The position numbers were made by a program, and so were the translations under genes. Below, piece after piece: positions 17,739-26,944 of a stretch of 64,000 nt of DNA. Position 1 is the stretch's first letter. Each line of letters begins with the position of its first letter. This stretch comes from Stackebrandtia albiflava (GTDB lineage: Bacteria > Actinomycetota > Actinomycetes > Mycobacteriales > Micromonosporaceae): the NCBI RefSeq assembly GCF_007994225.1, contig NZ_VLLL01000006.1, positions 868,001 through 932,000 on the forward strand, given 5' to 3'. The notes under the pieces are model-generated. The model searched no databases. It saw only the letters and a list, made by a program, of their open reading frames with translations, and had not been told where the DNA came from.

Positions 17739-18467
17739 GTGCGTGGAATAGTGCTGGCCGCCGGACAGGGGCAGCGGTTGCGGCCCGACACCGACGATCT
17801 GCCGAAGACGCTGTTGACGGTCGACGGAGACACCACGATCCTCGACATCGCGATCCGCAACCTCGCGGCGGCCGGAGTCTCCGACGTGTCGATCGTCGTC
17901 GGCTACGCCGCCCACACCGTCGAGGCCGTACGCGACGACCTGCGGGAACGCCACGGCATCGACATCACGCTGATCCACAACGACCGCGTCGACTGGAACA
18001 ACGCCTACTCGCTGTGGCACGCCCGCGACGTCTACGCCGACGGTGCCCTGCTGGTCAACGGCGACACCGTCCACCCCGGCTCCGTCGAGAAGATCCTGCT
18101 CGCATCCGACGCCGAAGGCGTCCTGCTGGCCACCGACGCCGTCAAGACCCTCACCGACGAGGCCATGAAACTGCGCTGCGACGCCGACGGCGTCGTCAGC
18201 CGCGTCACCAAGCAGATGCCGGTGGACACCGCCTACGGCGAGTACATCGGGGTCAGCCGGATCGACGCGGGCGTCGCCGCCGCACTCACCGAGGCGCTCG
18301 AACGCACCTTCCGCACCGACCCGAACCTCTACTACGAGGATGCGTTCCAACTGCTCGCCGACGCCGGACCGAAGGTCCGCGCCGTACCGATCGGCCACGT
18401 CGAATGGGTCGAGGTCGACGACCACGCCGACCTCGCCGCGGCACGGGAGCTGGCATGCCGCTGCTAG
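17739..18467 (+). CDS. Sugar/alcohol-phosphate nucleotidyltransferase
   Basis: A 242-aa enzyme of the NTP-transferase fold. The N-terminal signature LAAGQGQRLRPDTDDLPKTL binds the NTP, and DTVHPGS-like and HVEWVEVDDHADL segments carry the metal and base contacts. It resembles CTP:phosphocholine/phospho-alcohol cytidylyltransferases (LicC group) in size and signature. The GTG at 17739 follows GAGGAG at 17725-17730. The next gene begins 13 bp before its stop, so it is coupled to a glycerol-1-phosphate dehydrogenase-like enzyme. The likely pair product would be a CDP-activated glycerol-1-phosphate, but the nucleotide and alcohol are not provable from sequence alone. Confidence 0.85.
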   Translation: MRGIVLAAGQGQRLRPDTDDLPKTLLTVDGDTTILDIAIRNLAAAGVSDVSIVVGYAAHTVEAVRDDLRERHGIDITLIHNDRVDWNNAYSLWHARDVYADGALLVNGDTVHPGSVEKILLASDAEGVLLATDAVKTLTDEAMKLRCDADGVVSRVTKQMPVDTAYGEYIGVSRIDAGVAAALTEALERTFRTDPNLYYEDAFQLLADAGPKVRAVPIGHVEWVEVDDHADLAAARELACRC

Positions 18468-19510
18468 CCCGCACCATCACCACCCCGTTGGCGGTGGAGG
18501 TGCACGCCGGCGCGTTGTCCCACCTGGGGACGCTGCTCGCCGACCGGCGCATCTCCGCGGGCGGCGAGGTCGCGGTGGTGGTCGGACCCGGCGTCGGCAA
18601 GGCTGCCGCCGAACGGCTCCGAGACGGCCTCAGCCGCGCCGAGATCATCACCATCACCGCCGGACGGCACTCCGACGCCCTGGAACTGGCCGACAAGCTC
18701 CGCAGCCGCAACTTCGACGCCGTCGTCGGCATCGGCGGCGGCCGGGTCATCGACACGGTGAAGTACGCGTCCTTCCGGCAGGGCCTGCCCATGGTGTCCG
18801 TGGCGACCAGCCTGGCCAACGACGGCATCGCCTCACCCGTCGCCTCCCTGGACCGCGACGGCCACTCCATCTCCTACGGCGCCCACATACCCATCGCCGT
18901 CATCGTCGACCTCGACTTCGTCAGGCAGGCCCCCATCCGGCAACTGCGGTCCGGAGTCGGCGACGCCCTGTCCAACCTCAGCGCCACCGCCGACTGGCAG
19001 CTGAGCCACGACGTCACCGGCGAACCCATCGACGGCCTCGCCATGGCCCTGTCCCGCAGCAGCGCCGAAGCCGTGCTCCGCCACCCGGGCGAGCTCACCG
19101 ACGACGACTTCCTCACCAGCCTCGCCGACGCGCTCATCCTCGGCGGCACCGCCATGGCCGTCGCGGGGACGTCACTGCCGTGCAGTGGCGCCTGTCACGA
19201 GATCGCCCACGCCGTGCAGGAGAACCACCCGGACGCCGCGACCCACGGTGAACAGGTCGGTGTCGGCGCGCTGTTCGCCACGCATCTGCGAGGGGACTCG
19301 CGGATGTTCGAAGCCATGGCCGCCACCATGAAGCGCCATGCCCTGCCCCGCACGCCCGGTGATATAGGGCTTAGTGTGGACGAGTTCACGGCCGCGGTCG
19401 CTTACGCTCCACGCACCAGGCCGGGCAGGTACACCATTCTGGAGCACCTGAATCTTGACGGTTCCGCTTTGCGCGCAAGGATTACGGATTTCGTAGATGA
19501 CCTCAACTAG
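18455..19510 (+). CDS. sn-Glycerol-1-phosphate dehydrogenase-like enzyme (AraM/EgsA group)
   Basis: A 351-aa metal- and NAD-dependent enzyme of the Fe-ADH/dehydroquinate synthase fold. The dinucleotide motif GIGGGRVIDTVKY starts at about 92, and VATSLANDGIASPVASL is the AraM/EgsA signature. Probable metal ligands are His248 (SGACHEIAH) and His264 (THGEQVG). The family reduces dihydroxyacetone phosphate to sn-glycerol-1-phosphate, rare in bacteria outside AraM. The ATG at 18455 is chosen because the family starts here; a longer frame from 17723 lies inside the upstream gene. It overlaps the nucleotidyltransferase by 13 bp and the permease by 14 bp, so the three genes act together. Confidence 0.85.
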   Translation: MPLLARTITTPLAVEVHAGALSHLGTLLADRRISAGGEVAVVVGPGVGKAAAERLRDGLSRAEIITITAGRHSDALELADKLRSRNFDAVVGIGGGRVIDTVKYASFRQGLPMVSVATSLANDGIASPVASLDRDGHSISYGAHIPIAVIVDLDFVRQAPIRQLRSGVGDALSNLSATADWQLSHDVTGEPIDGLAMALSRSSAEAVLRHPGELTDDDFLTSLADALILGGTAMAVAGTSLPCSGACHEIAHAVQENHPDAATHGEQVGVGALFATHLRGDSRMFEAMAATMKRHALPRTPGDIGLSVDEFTAAVAYAPRTRPGRYTILEHLNLDGSALRARITDFVDDLN

Positions 19511-20360
19511 CCCGCCGCCCGTAGCCGCCCGCCCCAAGCGGATCTTCCCCAAGACCACCGGTCTGACCGCGTTGTGGCGGCATCGCCAGTCCCTCACCGT
19601 CCTGGTCCGGCGAGACCTCGCCGTCAAGTACCAGGCGACCGTGATGGGTTACCTGTGGTCACTCATCGAGCCACTGGGTCTGGCGTTCATCTACTGGTTC
19701 ATCTTCGGCGTCCTCTACGACCGGGGCGGACTGCCCGCGGAGGTCGAGTACCCGCTCTACATCGTCTCGGGCATCTTCGCGTGGCAGTGGATGAGCTCCG
19801 CCATGACGGAGGCGACCACCTCGCTGACCTCACAGGCGTCGCTGATCACCACGATGCGCGTCCCCCGCGAGGTGTTCCCGGTGGCGCGCGTGTTCGCCCG
19901 GTTCGCGGAGTTCCTCGCCGGCATCCCCATCCTGTTGGCGTTCGTGTACTTCTTCGACGGCCAGATCGGTTGGCACACCTTCAACCTGTTCTTCGCCGTC
20001 GCCATGCACTTCATGATCCTGACCGGCCTGTCGTTCATCCTGGCCTCCATCAACGTGCTGTTCCGTGACGTGCAGCGGTTCATGCGACTGGTGATGCGGG
20101 TGCTGTTCTACGGCATGCCGATCATCTACCCGCTGGAGAAGGTCGTCGGCCCCGACAGTCCGCTCGACAGTTGGGTGCAGACGGCCTACCAGGTCAACCC
20201 GTTCGTCGGCATCATGCAGCTCTACCGGTCGGCGTGGATACCGCAGATCGTCCCGAGCACCTTCCAGATCCTCGTCTCCGTCGGGTTCTGCGTCTTCCTG
20301 TTGTTCTTCGGCCGCTGGTTGTTCTACAAGCTCGAACCCGCCGTGTTGAAGGAGATTTAA
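19497..20360 (+). CDS. ABC-2 type polysaccharide/teichoic acid export permease (TagG-like)
   Basis: A 287-aa integral membrane protein with six helices, of the TagG/RfbA (Wzm) family that exports lipid-linked wall polymers. The N-terminal hallmark VRRDLAVKYQATVMGYLWSL precedes the first helix, and GMPIIYPLEKV and VNPFVGIMQLYR lie in the last loops as usual. It overlaps the dehydrogenase gene by 14 bp. No cognate ATPase (TagH/Wzt) is found in the window, so the partner must be encoded elsewhere. A 14-bp hairpin and the poly-C run follow the stop. Confidence 0.9.
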   Translation: MTSTSPPPVAARPKRIFPKTTGLTALWRHRQSLTVLVRRDLAVKYQATVMGYLWSLIEPLGLAFIYWFIFGVLYDRGGLPAEVEYPLYIVSGIFAWQWMSSAMTEATTSLTSQASLITTMRVPREVFPVARVFARFAEFLAGIPILLAFVYFFDGQIGWHTFNLFFAVAMHFMILTGLSFILASINVLFRDVQRFMRLVMRVLFYGMPIIYPLEKVVGPDSPLDSWVQTAYQVNPFVGIMQLYRSAWIPQIVPSTFQILVSVGFCVFLLFFGRWLFYKLEPAVLKEI

Positions 20361-20382
20361 TCCAACGGTCATGTGACGGTCG

Positions 20383-20424
20383 TTTCCGGAGCGTCGCGAA
20401 AACGTTATACTTTCGCGGCGCTCC
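20383..20424 (+). promoter_or_regulatory. Promoter inside a hairpin, upstream of the poly-C run
   Basis: TTTCCG (20383-20388), 17 bp and TATACT (20406-20411) form a vegetative-type promoter with a near-consensus -10. It overlaps a 14-bp inverted repeat (20388-20401 with 20411-20424, one G-T pair, 9-nt loop) that could also end transcription of the permease operon. A start near 20418 would place the poly-C run in the 5' leader of the dehydrogenase mRNA. A further 9-bp inverted repeat, GTGACGGTC at 20373-20381 and GACCGTCAC at 20527-20535, brackets hairpin and C-run. Confidence 0.55.
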
Positions 20425-20434
20425 GCACCGTTTC

Positions 20435-20521
<87 letters not shown>

Positions 20522-20634
20522 AGCGAGACCGTCACGAACGGCCGCCCCGCGACGTCGCGGCGAACCGGCCACGGACGGCCGACGACTCACTAGAGTTGAT
20601 ATCCGTGACATCCAGCCCAGAACGGCAGGCGAGA

Positions 20635-22053
20635 ATGCGTAACACGAACCTCCTCAACGACGCGGAATCGATCATCACCTCGGGCGTGCCCCGGCCGCGC
20701 CTGACCTTCCTGGGCGTCGGCCCGCTCGGCGGCACCTACGCCGCCTGCTACGCCGAACTGGGATACGAGGTGCTCGGCTACGACGTCGACGAGGGCAGGA
20801 TCGCCAAGTTCAACGCGGGGGAGCTGCCGTTCTACGAGCGCGGGCTGGACGAACTGCTCGTGAAGAACCTCGCCAACGGGCGGCTGAGGTTCACCACCGA
20901 CGTCGACGAGGTCGCCGAGTTCGGCGACGTGCACTTCCTGTGCGTGGGAACGCCCTCGCGCGCCGACTCGCACTCCGCCGACCTGTCGTACCTGGAGTCC
21001 TGCGTCACCACGCTGGCGCCGCGCCTGACCCGGCGCTGCATCATCGTCGGTAAGTCCACCGTCCCGGTCGGCACCTCCTCGTGGGTGCAGCAGCTCATCG
21101 ACCGGCACTCCAAGCCCGACGTGGACGTGGAGGTCGCCTGGAGCCCCGAGTTCCTCCAGGAGTCCAACGCCGTGCAGGACGTCATGCGCCCCAACCGGGT
21201 CGTGCTCGCCGCGCAGAGCGAATGGGCGCAGCAGCTCCTCCAGGCCGCCCACAAGGGCGTCTTCGAGCTCGCCGCTCAGGAGGACCGTGACGTGCCGCTG
21301 GTCGTCACCGACTTCGCCACCGCGGAACTGGTCAAGGTCGCGTCCAACGCGTTCCTGTCCACCAAGATCTCCTACATCAACGCCATGGCCGACCTCTGCG
21401 AGGTCGCCGGCGGCGACGTCACCGCCCTGGCGCGCGCCATGGGCCACGACGACCGCATCGGGCAGAAGTTCCTGCGCGCCGGCATCGGCTTCGGCGGCGG
21501 CTGCCTCCCGAAGGACCTGCGGGCGCTGGCGTCCCGGGCACAGGAGCTCGGTGTCGGGGAGTCGCTGCGGTTCCTCGCCGAGATCGACGAGGTCAACACC
21601 CGCCGCCGGACCAAGGCGGTCAGGCTCGCCGCCGAACTCACCGACCGGGAGGTGGGACCCGCCGGTCCCCGTCTCGACGGCCTGCGCATCACCGTGCTGG
21701 GTGCGACGTTCAAACCCGAGACCGACGACATCCGGGACTCGCCAGCCCTCGACATCGCCCGCCGGCTGCGCAACGCCGGTGCCGCCGTGACCGTGTACGA
21801 CCCCAAGGGCCTCGACAACGCGCAGGTCGCGGAACCCGAACTGCTGTACAGCAAGCCGCTCACCGAGGCCGTCGACGGCGCCGACCTGATCTGCGTCCTG
21901 ACGCCGTGGGAGGAGTTCCGTCACCTCGACCCGGTCGCGCTGGGCGAACTGGTGGCGCACAAGCGGATCCTCGACGGCATGAACGCCCTCGACCCGCAGT
22001 TGTGGCGCAACGCCGGTTGGACATACCGGGGAATGGGCCGCGCCGCCGCCTGA
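20635..22053 (+). CDS. UDP-glucose/GDP-mannose 6-dehydrogenase family enzyme
   Basis: A 472-aa NAD-dependent nucleotide-sugar dehydrogenase that oxidises C6 to a uronic acid. The Rossmann motif is FLGVGPLGGTYAA, the catalytic Cys290 is in GIGFGGGCLPKDL, Lys in the ASNAFLSTKISYINAMADLC block is conserved, and the C-terminal GATFKPETDDIRDSPALDIA closes the UDP site. The layout matches UDP-glucose dehydrogenase more than the WecC type. The ATG at 20635 is chosen; GTG 20605 and TTG 20596 are in frame without better ribosome sites. A promoter with the poly-C leader lies upstream. It supplies a uronic acid for the wall or capsule polymer, a role inferred from context. Confidence 0.92.
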   Translation: MRNTNLLNDAESIITSGVPRPRLTFLGVGPLGGTYAACYAELGYEVLGYDVDEGRIAKFNAGELPFYERGLDELLVKNLANGRLRFTTDVDEVAEFGDVHFLCVGTPSRADSHSADLSYLESCVTTLAPRLTRRCIIVGKSTVPVGTSSWVQQLIDRHSKPDVDVEVAWSPEFLQESNAVQDVMRPNRVVLAAQSEWAQQLLQAAHKGVFELAAQEDRDVPLVVTDFATAELVKVASNAFLSTKISYINAMADLCEVAGGDVTALARAMGHDDRIGQKFLRAGIGFGGGCLPKDLRALASRAQELGVGESLRFLAEIDEVNTRRRTKAVRLAAELTDREVGPAGPRLDGLRITVLGATFKPETDDIRDSPALDIARRLRNAGAAVTVYDPKGLDNAQVAEPELLYSKPLTEAVDGADLICVLTPWEEFRHLDPVALGELVAHKRILDGMNALDPQLWRNAGWTYRGMGRAAA

Positions 22054-22071
22054 CGGCCGCCGCCACCCGGA

Positions 22072-22097
22072 GCCGGGGACCGGTTCAGGTCCCCGGC
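22072..22097. terminator. Bidirectional hairpin at convergent stops
   Basis: A perfect 10-bp stem, GCCGGGGACC (22072-22081) with GGTCCCCGGC (22088-22097), has a 6-nt loop. It sits 19 bp after the sugar dehydrogenase stop and overlaps the minus-strand stop codon at 22085-22087. There is no U-tract. Confidence 0.72.
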
Positions 22098-24229
22098 ACC
22101 CACACCCGCCGCCAGTCGCCCAACGGCCCGTTACCCGGTGCCTCCTGATGCGCCGAATACAGACAGCCGTCCATCCCCAGTACGGCCGCCACCAGGCGGC
22201 CGGCGCCGTCCAACGCCATCCCCGGTGCGCGACCGGCCACCGGACCGGAAGTCGTCCACTCCGGTGTCGTGGAGGCCGACCGGCTCTCCAACCCGCGGTA
22301 GTCCAGCAGGGTGAAACCGAGCCGCGCGTCGTCGCCCCGGTGCAGCAGCGCCAACGTCGGATCCCACGCCCGCATCGCGGATACCGCGACCGGGTCGATA
22401 CCCCCGTTCCCACCCAGGATCACCGGTGAGGTGATCCACTCCTCGTCCAGAGCGGGCCGCTGGTACATGACGACCGCCGAGGTGCCCGCCTGACGCGCGA
22501 TGAGCAGGATCCGTCCGTTGCGGTCCGACACCGCCGACACCGGCCCGGCGGGGGGATCCACCGGTAGTACGTCGGTGAGGTGTTCGTCATGGTCGACGAT
22601 CCGCCAGTACCGGACACCGTCGGCGGCCGCCGCGAACACCATCAACGCCCCGTCGGCGTGGTCCTGGACCACGCTGAGACCGTCCTGCGTGTCGCCGCCA
22701 CCCAGCGAGCGCCAGTCCGTCCATTGGCCGTGTTCGAGTTCCGCACGGATCGACAGACCCTTGTCGTGGTCTCGGACCAGGACCATACGGGTGCCGGTCG
22801 GCGTGACGACGACCTGCGGCACTCCGACGTCCCGGACGTGCTCCGTGCCGCCGCCGGCCGGATTGCCCAGTTCGTGCCAGCGCACGTCCTCACCGTCGGC
22901 GAGTTCGGCGACCGTGATGTTCCGCAGGTGTGCGTCGCGGTCGGAGTCCATCCGGTATTCGATTCCCGCGACCAGTACCCGGCCCTGGTCGTCCACGGTG
23001 GTGCTCGTGTACGGCATCCACGGCATTTCGCGTTCAAGCGTCCGGCTACGCCAAGGACGGAACGAATCGACCTGTCCCGTCCACACCGTCGGCCTGCCGT
23101 TGAGCACCGTCGTCGCGTGCAGCCGGCCGTCCCGACCGGTCGTCAGGGCCGGATCGCTGCCCTGATGCCGTTGGATGGTGCTTCCGCCGTACCGTTTGCC
23201 GACGCCGTCGGCGGGCAGCTTCAGATCGCCGCACCCGGCGGGATCACCGCAGTCACGTCCGTCCGCCCACGCGTAGGTGTCGAGGTACCGGCCCTTCTCC
23301 TCGCGTGCCTCCGGACTGAGGTTCCGGGGCCACCGTTGGTTGTAGTAGCCGCGATAGCCGACCACGGTGGTCGCGCCGTCCTGACGGCCGGGAAGCCACC
23401 GGGCCAGTGCCTCGGCGGCGAACCACGCCGCACCGGTGTGGTCGATGTGATCGGAGTAGCCGTCCTGTTCGGCGAACTGCGGGTTGTCCGCGTCGTGAAT
23501 CTGCGGATCGGGGTCGGTGTCCATGATCCGCACCACGTCGGGGCGGTACTCGTCCAGCACCGCGACCAGGCTCTCGACGAGCATGTCCCTGTTCAACGAG
23601 ACCGTTCCCGTCACCGCGCCGTCCCGCAACGGCAGGGTGGGGAGGTCCGAGGCCTCGCCGCTCCACAGGTCGGTGATCCGCCGGCTGGGCCCGATCCCGG
23701 AGTGGCGGCCGTTCTCCCACAGCGAGAAGTACAGCAGCACGATGTCCGGATTGTCGGCCAACACCGCCTTCTCGGCGGTCAGGTGGCCCACCGTCGCGGC
23801 CTCACGGGTCCACTGCGCGGCACTGTCACCGGTGGCCATCTGCGCGTAGGTGCGACGCGCCCCGGTGAACCGCGCCGCGGCGTAACCGGAGTAGTCGGTG
23901 GACAACGTGCTCCACTTGTCGTCACTGCGAGGCAGGTTCTTGCCGTCGGACTCGCCCGCCGTCAAGCACACCGTGACGGTCCGGTGACCCTCCTGGAGCG
24001 CCCTTGCCATGTCCAGGTTGAAGAAGTAGAAGTCGTCGTCCGGGTGGGCGATGATCTGAAGGTGTGTCGCCTGCCGGTACGGGCCGCCGTCGGGCGTCGC
24101 CGACTGCGCGGAGCCGGTACACGCGGCCAGGGTGGAGGCACCCGCCAAGCCGAGCGCGCCGAGCAGCAGCGGGCGCCGGGGAATTCCGGCACCGGTCGCC
24201 GTTTCACTGAACCGGTGAGGTGTCGTCAT
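22085..24229 (-). CDS. Secreted PIG-L family deacetylase with C-terminal beta-propeller-like region
   Basis: A 714-aa exported lipoprotein. Twin arginines (RRPLLLGALGLAG) and a lipobox LAAC (Cys37) begin it. The PIG-L (LmbE-like) domain spans about 55-330: the zinc motif AHPDDD (62-66), TAGESDG and a downstream SDHIDHTGAAW histidine pair. PIG-L enzymes remove N-acetyl groups from GlcNAc derivatives. Residues from about 360 on are strand-rich repeats (FRPWRSRTLEREMPWMPYTS and similar), like a sialidase-type propeller that may bind sugar. It is convergent to the sugar dehydrogenase and probably modifies wall polymer outside the cell. The ATG at 24229 has no clear Shine-Dalgarno. Confidence 0.85.
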   Translation of the reverse strand: MTTPHRFSETATGAGIPRRPLLLGALGLAGASTLAACTGSAQSATPDGGPYRQATHLQIIAHPDDDFYFFNLDMARALQEGHRTVTVCLTAGESDGKNLPRSDDKWSTLSTDYSGYAAARFTGARRTYAQMATGDSAAQWTREAATVGHLTAEKAVLADNPDIVLLYFSLWENGRHSGIGPSRRITDLWSGEASDLPTLPLRDGAVTGTVSLNRDMLVESLVAVLDEYRPDVVRIMDTDPDPQIHDADNPQFAEQDGYSDHIDHTGAAWFAAEALARWLPGRQDGATTVVGYRGYYNQRWPRNLSPEAREEKGRYLDTYAWADGRDCGDPAGCGDLKLPADGVGKRYGGSTIQRHQGSDPALTTGRDGRLHATTVLNGRPTVWTGQVDSFRPWRSRTLEREMPWMPYTSTTVDDQGRVLVAGIEYRMDSDRDAHLRNITVAELADGEDVRWHELGNPAGGGTEHVRDVGVPQVVVTPTGTRMVLVRDHDKGLSIRAELEHGQWTDWRSLGGGDTQDGLSVVQDHADGALMVFAAAADGVRYWRIVDHDEHLTDVLPVDPPAGPVSAVSDRNGRILLIARQAGTSAVVMYQRPALDEEWITSPVILGGNGGIDPVAVSAMRAWDPTLALLHRGDDARLGFTLLDYRGLESRSASTTPEWTTSGPVAGRAPGMALDGAGRLVAAVLGMDGCLYSAHQEAPGNGPLGDWRRVWVPGT

Positions 24230-24249
24230 GAGGAGGGGTCTTCAGCCGG

Positions 24250-24846
24250 TCAGCCGGTTATCTCAAGGCTCTGCTGAACCGCCTGACACCCTTCGTACAT
24301 CGCCGTGCGCTGCTCGGGGGTGCTGTCCTTCTCCTCCCACTGGCACGTCACCTGGATGAGCTGCAGGCCGTTGAAGAGGAAGGTGTTGTCCTGGTAGACC
24401 CGTTTACCGCTGCTGTTGGAGAACAACGCGCGCCGGAACAGGCCCTGGTCACCGCCGACCAGGGCGAGGTTGACCGCACCCTCGTCGAGGTTGCCGAGTA
24501 CGTCGTCGTACTCGGCGACGACGGCCTCCTGCTGGTTGCGGGTCTCGGTCAGCACTCCGGGTTCCAGCAGGTACGACACCACGTAGATCATGTAGTTCGC
24601 CGAGGCGTCGTCCAACTGGAGGGCACTCGCCTCGTAGTTCTCCGTGACCGGGAACTCGACCTGCGCGTTCGAGACGGCGGTGAACCCGTCGGGGGCGTCG
24701 TAGGTCAACTGCGCGGGAGCCGTCGCGGCGGGACTCTCCGAGGACGTCTGGGACTGCGGGTCGGATTCGGGCGTCTCGGTGCCGCATCCGGCCAACCCGA
24801 CCGCCAGCACGGCGGCACAGCTGACGAGAGCCGTAACTCGTTTCAT
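24250..24846 (-). CDS. Small secreted lipoprotein of unknown function
   Basis: A 198-aa predicted lipoprotein. MKRVTALVSCAAVLAVGLAG is followed by Cys21 (lipobox LAGC) and a Ser/Thr/Gln-rich linker (TETPESDPQSQTSSESPAAT). The mature domain (about 50-198) is an alpha/beta fold containing YDAPDGFTAVSNAQVEFPVT and a Cys pair in VTCQWEEKD and YEGCQAV. It resembles the actinobacterial LpqN/PsbP-type lipoproteins in outline, which is a tentative comparison. It lies 20 bp upstream of the deacetylase gene on the same strand, so the two are probably co-transcribed. Start ATG at 24846. Confidence 0.78.
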   Translation of the reverse strand: MKRVTALVSCAAVLAVGLAGCGTETPESDPQSQTSSESPAATAPAQLTYDAPDGFTAVSNAQVEFPVTENYEASALQLDDASANYMIYVVSYLLEPGVLTETRNQQEAVVAEYDDVLGNLDEGAVNLALVGGDQGLFRRALFSNSSGKRVYQDNTFLFNGLQLIQVTCQWEEKDSTPEQRTAMYEGCQAVQQSLEITG

Positions 24847-24946
24847 GGTTCTACTACTTCCGTGGCAGGGGGATTCGATGCGACGAGATGGCGCGAACAC
24901 CGTGTCGATAAAGGATAACCGGTGGAGACCATGGTGCCGACCGCCG

Positions 24947-26944
24947 TCATTCCGCCGCCCGCTCGGCGCCACGCGCCGCGGCCACCGCCTCGTCGACGGC
25001 GGCGGCGAACCGCACCGCGGACGACGGCTCGGCCGGACCCAGCAGGTACTCGCGCAACCGGGTCCGCTCCGGCGCCAACGGATCGCGGTACGTCGGGTCG
25101 GCGCGCAGCTTCCTGACGTGTTCGACGATGTCACCGAGACCCGACAGTCCGGGTGACAGCAGGTAACCGCCCTTCGTCGACGGATTCGCGGTCTGGAAGG
25201 CGGCCGCGTCGCCACCGGACGGATTGCACACCACGTACGGCTTCTCGCTGGCGATGAAGTCCGACACGACGCTGGAGATGTCGGTGACCAGGACGTCCGC
25301 CTGGTTGAACATCTCATACAGGGTGGGCAACGGCATGTGAGCGACCACGTGGTGCTGTTGCGGACCCGCGGCGCCCCAGTACCCGTCCTGCCAGCGTCTC
25401 CGGAGCCGCTCGATCTCGTCGCCGAGGTCGGCGCGGGCCGTCCCGGCGTCACGCGACCGTTGCGCCTCGTCGATGCCGGTCGGGGACGCCCCCAGCCGCG
25501 CGATCTCGGCGGCTATCGGCGCCAGCTCGGGCGGTACCCAGCCCGCCGGCGGGAGGCCGTCGCGGGTGTTGGCGGCGTCGAGGAGTTCGGTGATCCGGCG
25601 GTGCGCCGCCGAGGTGGCCCGGTCACGGGTACCCGTCAACGGGTGCGGCCGGTACAACACCCTGACGCCCGGAACCTCCTTCAACAGGTACTCGACCAGA
25701 TGCGGGCCCATCGTGACCAGAGACGTGTGCTGGAGGTTGGCGGTCCAACCCTCCCAGGTCGGCGCGTAGAGCACCGTCAACGCCTCGGGCGCGCGGTGCT
25801 CCGACGCGGCGACGACGTCCTGAAGCTGCGGGCGGCCGACCTCCCGGATCTCCTCGTCACGCACACCGATGTCCGCGACCCGGTAGCGGTCCCGCCCGGC
25901 GCGCCCGGCACTCCAGATCTGGTTGTACACCTTGGAGAAGGGGTTGAAACTGGCCGGCTTGTCACTGTCACCGTGACCGATGAACACGTGCGTCACGCCC
26001 GGAATCCGCAGCATGTGGATGTTCTTGCCGGCGTTGCCCGGGTACAACGCCGTGCGGATCGTGGGAAGCGCGAAGTTCATCAGGTCGATGTTGTCCGGGA
26101 TGCACACCGTCGGAGTGCTCGTCGGGCCGAGCTGCTGCAGCAGTCCCCGTTCCCGCATGATGATCACGGCCGGGCGGTTCAGCTGCTCCACGGTCCGCAG
26201 CCACATGTTGATCTGGTAGATGCTGGTGAGCGAACCCGTGAAGTAGAGCGCCACCTCGGGCTTCGACCTGGCGACCTGCTCCCGCACCCGGTCGAGCACC
26301 CAACGTTTCCGGGCCAGGTGCCGGTTACGTTTGGCGTCGACCAGGAGGACGACGGCTCGCAGACCCGCGATGACCACGGCCACCGCGCATCCCGCCGGAA
26401 CCGGCCATTCGACGCCGGACCCGATCGCCGCCAGGACGCCCACCGTGATCGGTATGTCCATCTCGAACAGGATCCGCCGTTGCGACGGCATCCAACGCGG
26501 ATGCAACGCATCGGGTATCCGGAGCTTCGACAGGTCCACGTTCCGGCTCGCGACCGGCAGCTTCCGCCGCTGAGTGACATAGGTCTCCAGCCCCGTCACC
26601 AGAGCCCGGACCAGATGGGCCGTGACCACGCCGGCGGCCAGCACCAGTAGGCCGATCGTACTGACGGTGCCGTAGGCGGCGACCAGCAACATCACCGACA
26701 TCTGCCGGATCAGCGTGAGTACGGAGGTGCCCAGCTGCACCCGGCGGAGGATGTCCACGAACGCCGGGATCTTGCGGGCGGTCCACATCTCCGCGACGTA
26801 GGTACCGGCCAGTACCGACCCGAACACCCACCAGGGCGACGCCACTGCGAGCACCGGCGCCGCCGCCATCCCCGCGAGCAGCAGCCCCATCGCGGCGTGT
26901 GCGGAAGGAGGCGCGGAACGGACCTCGGAGATGACCTGACTCAT
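24947..26944 (-). CDS. Membrane-anchored TagF/TagB-like glycerophosphotransferase
   Basis: A 665-aa enzyme of the CDP-glycerol:polyglycerophosphate glycerophosphotransferase family, which builds poly(alditol phosphate) teichoic acid chains. The N-terminal about 215 residues hold roughly six hydrophobic segments, unlike TagF of Bacillus, which uses an amphipathic patch. The catalytic part shows IGHGDSDKPASF, VLYAPTWEGW, YRPHP and QADVLVTDISSVVSDFI, the usual motifs in order. A charged insertion of about 60 residues lies before the last motif. Its ATG overlaps the TGA of the CDP-ribitol synthase gene, which suggests it uses that product or CDP-glycerol. Confidence 0.88.
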   Translation of the reverse strand: MSQVISEVRSAPPSAHAAMGLLLAGMAAAPVLAVASPWWVFGSVLAGTYVAEMWTARKIPAFVDILRRVQLGTSVLTLIRQMSVMLLVAAYGTVSTIGLLVLAAGVVTAHLVRALVTGLETYVTQRRKLPVASRNVDLSKLRIPDALHPRWMPSQRRILFEMDIPITVGVLAAIGSGVEWPVPAGCAVAVVIAGLRAVVLLVDAKRNRHLARKRWVLDRVREQVARSKPEVALYFTGSLTSIYQINMWLRTVEQLNRPAVIIMRERGLLQQLGPTSTPTVCIPDNIDLMNFALPTIRTALYPGNAGKNIHMLRIPGVTHVFIGHGDSDKPASFNPFSKVYNQIWSAGRAGRDRYRVADIGVRDEEIREVGRPQLQDVVAASEHRAPEALTVLYAPTWEGWTANLQHTSLVTMGPHLVEYLLKEVPGVRVLYRPHPLTGTRDRATSAAHRRITELLDAANTRDGLPPAGWVPPELAPIAAEIARLGASPTGIDEAQRSRDAGTARADLGDEIERLRRRWQDGYWGAAGPQQHHVVAHMPLPTLYEMFNQADVLVTDISSVVSDFIASEKPYVVCNPSGGDAAAFQTANPSTKGGYLLSPGLSGLGDIVEHVRKLRADPTYRDPLAPERTRLREYLLGPAEPSSAVRFAAAVDEAVAAARGAERAAE

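Noticed and set aside
17723-19510. A 595-codon start for the glycerol-1-phosphate dehydrogenase gene
   Set aside because: The extra 244 codons are an out-of-frame reading of the nucleotidyltransferase gene and are Arg/Pro-rich; the family begins at MPLLART (18455).
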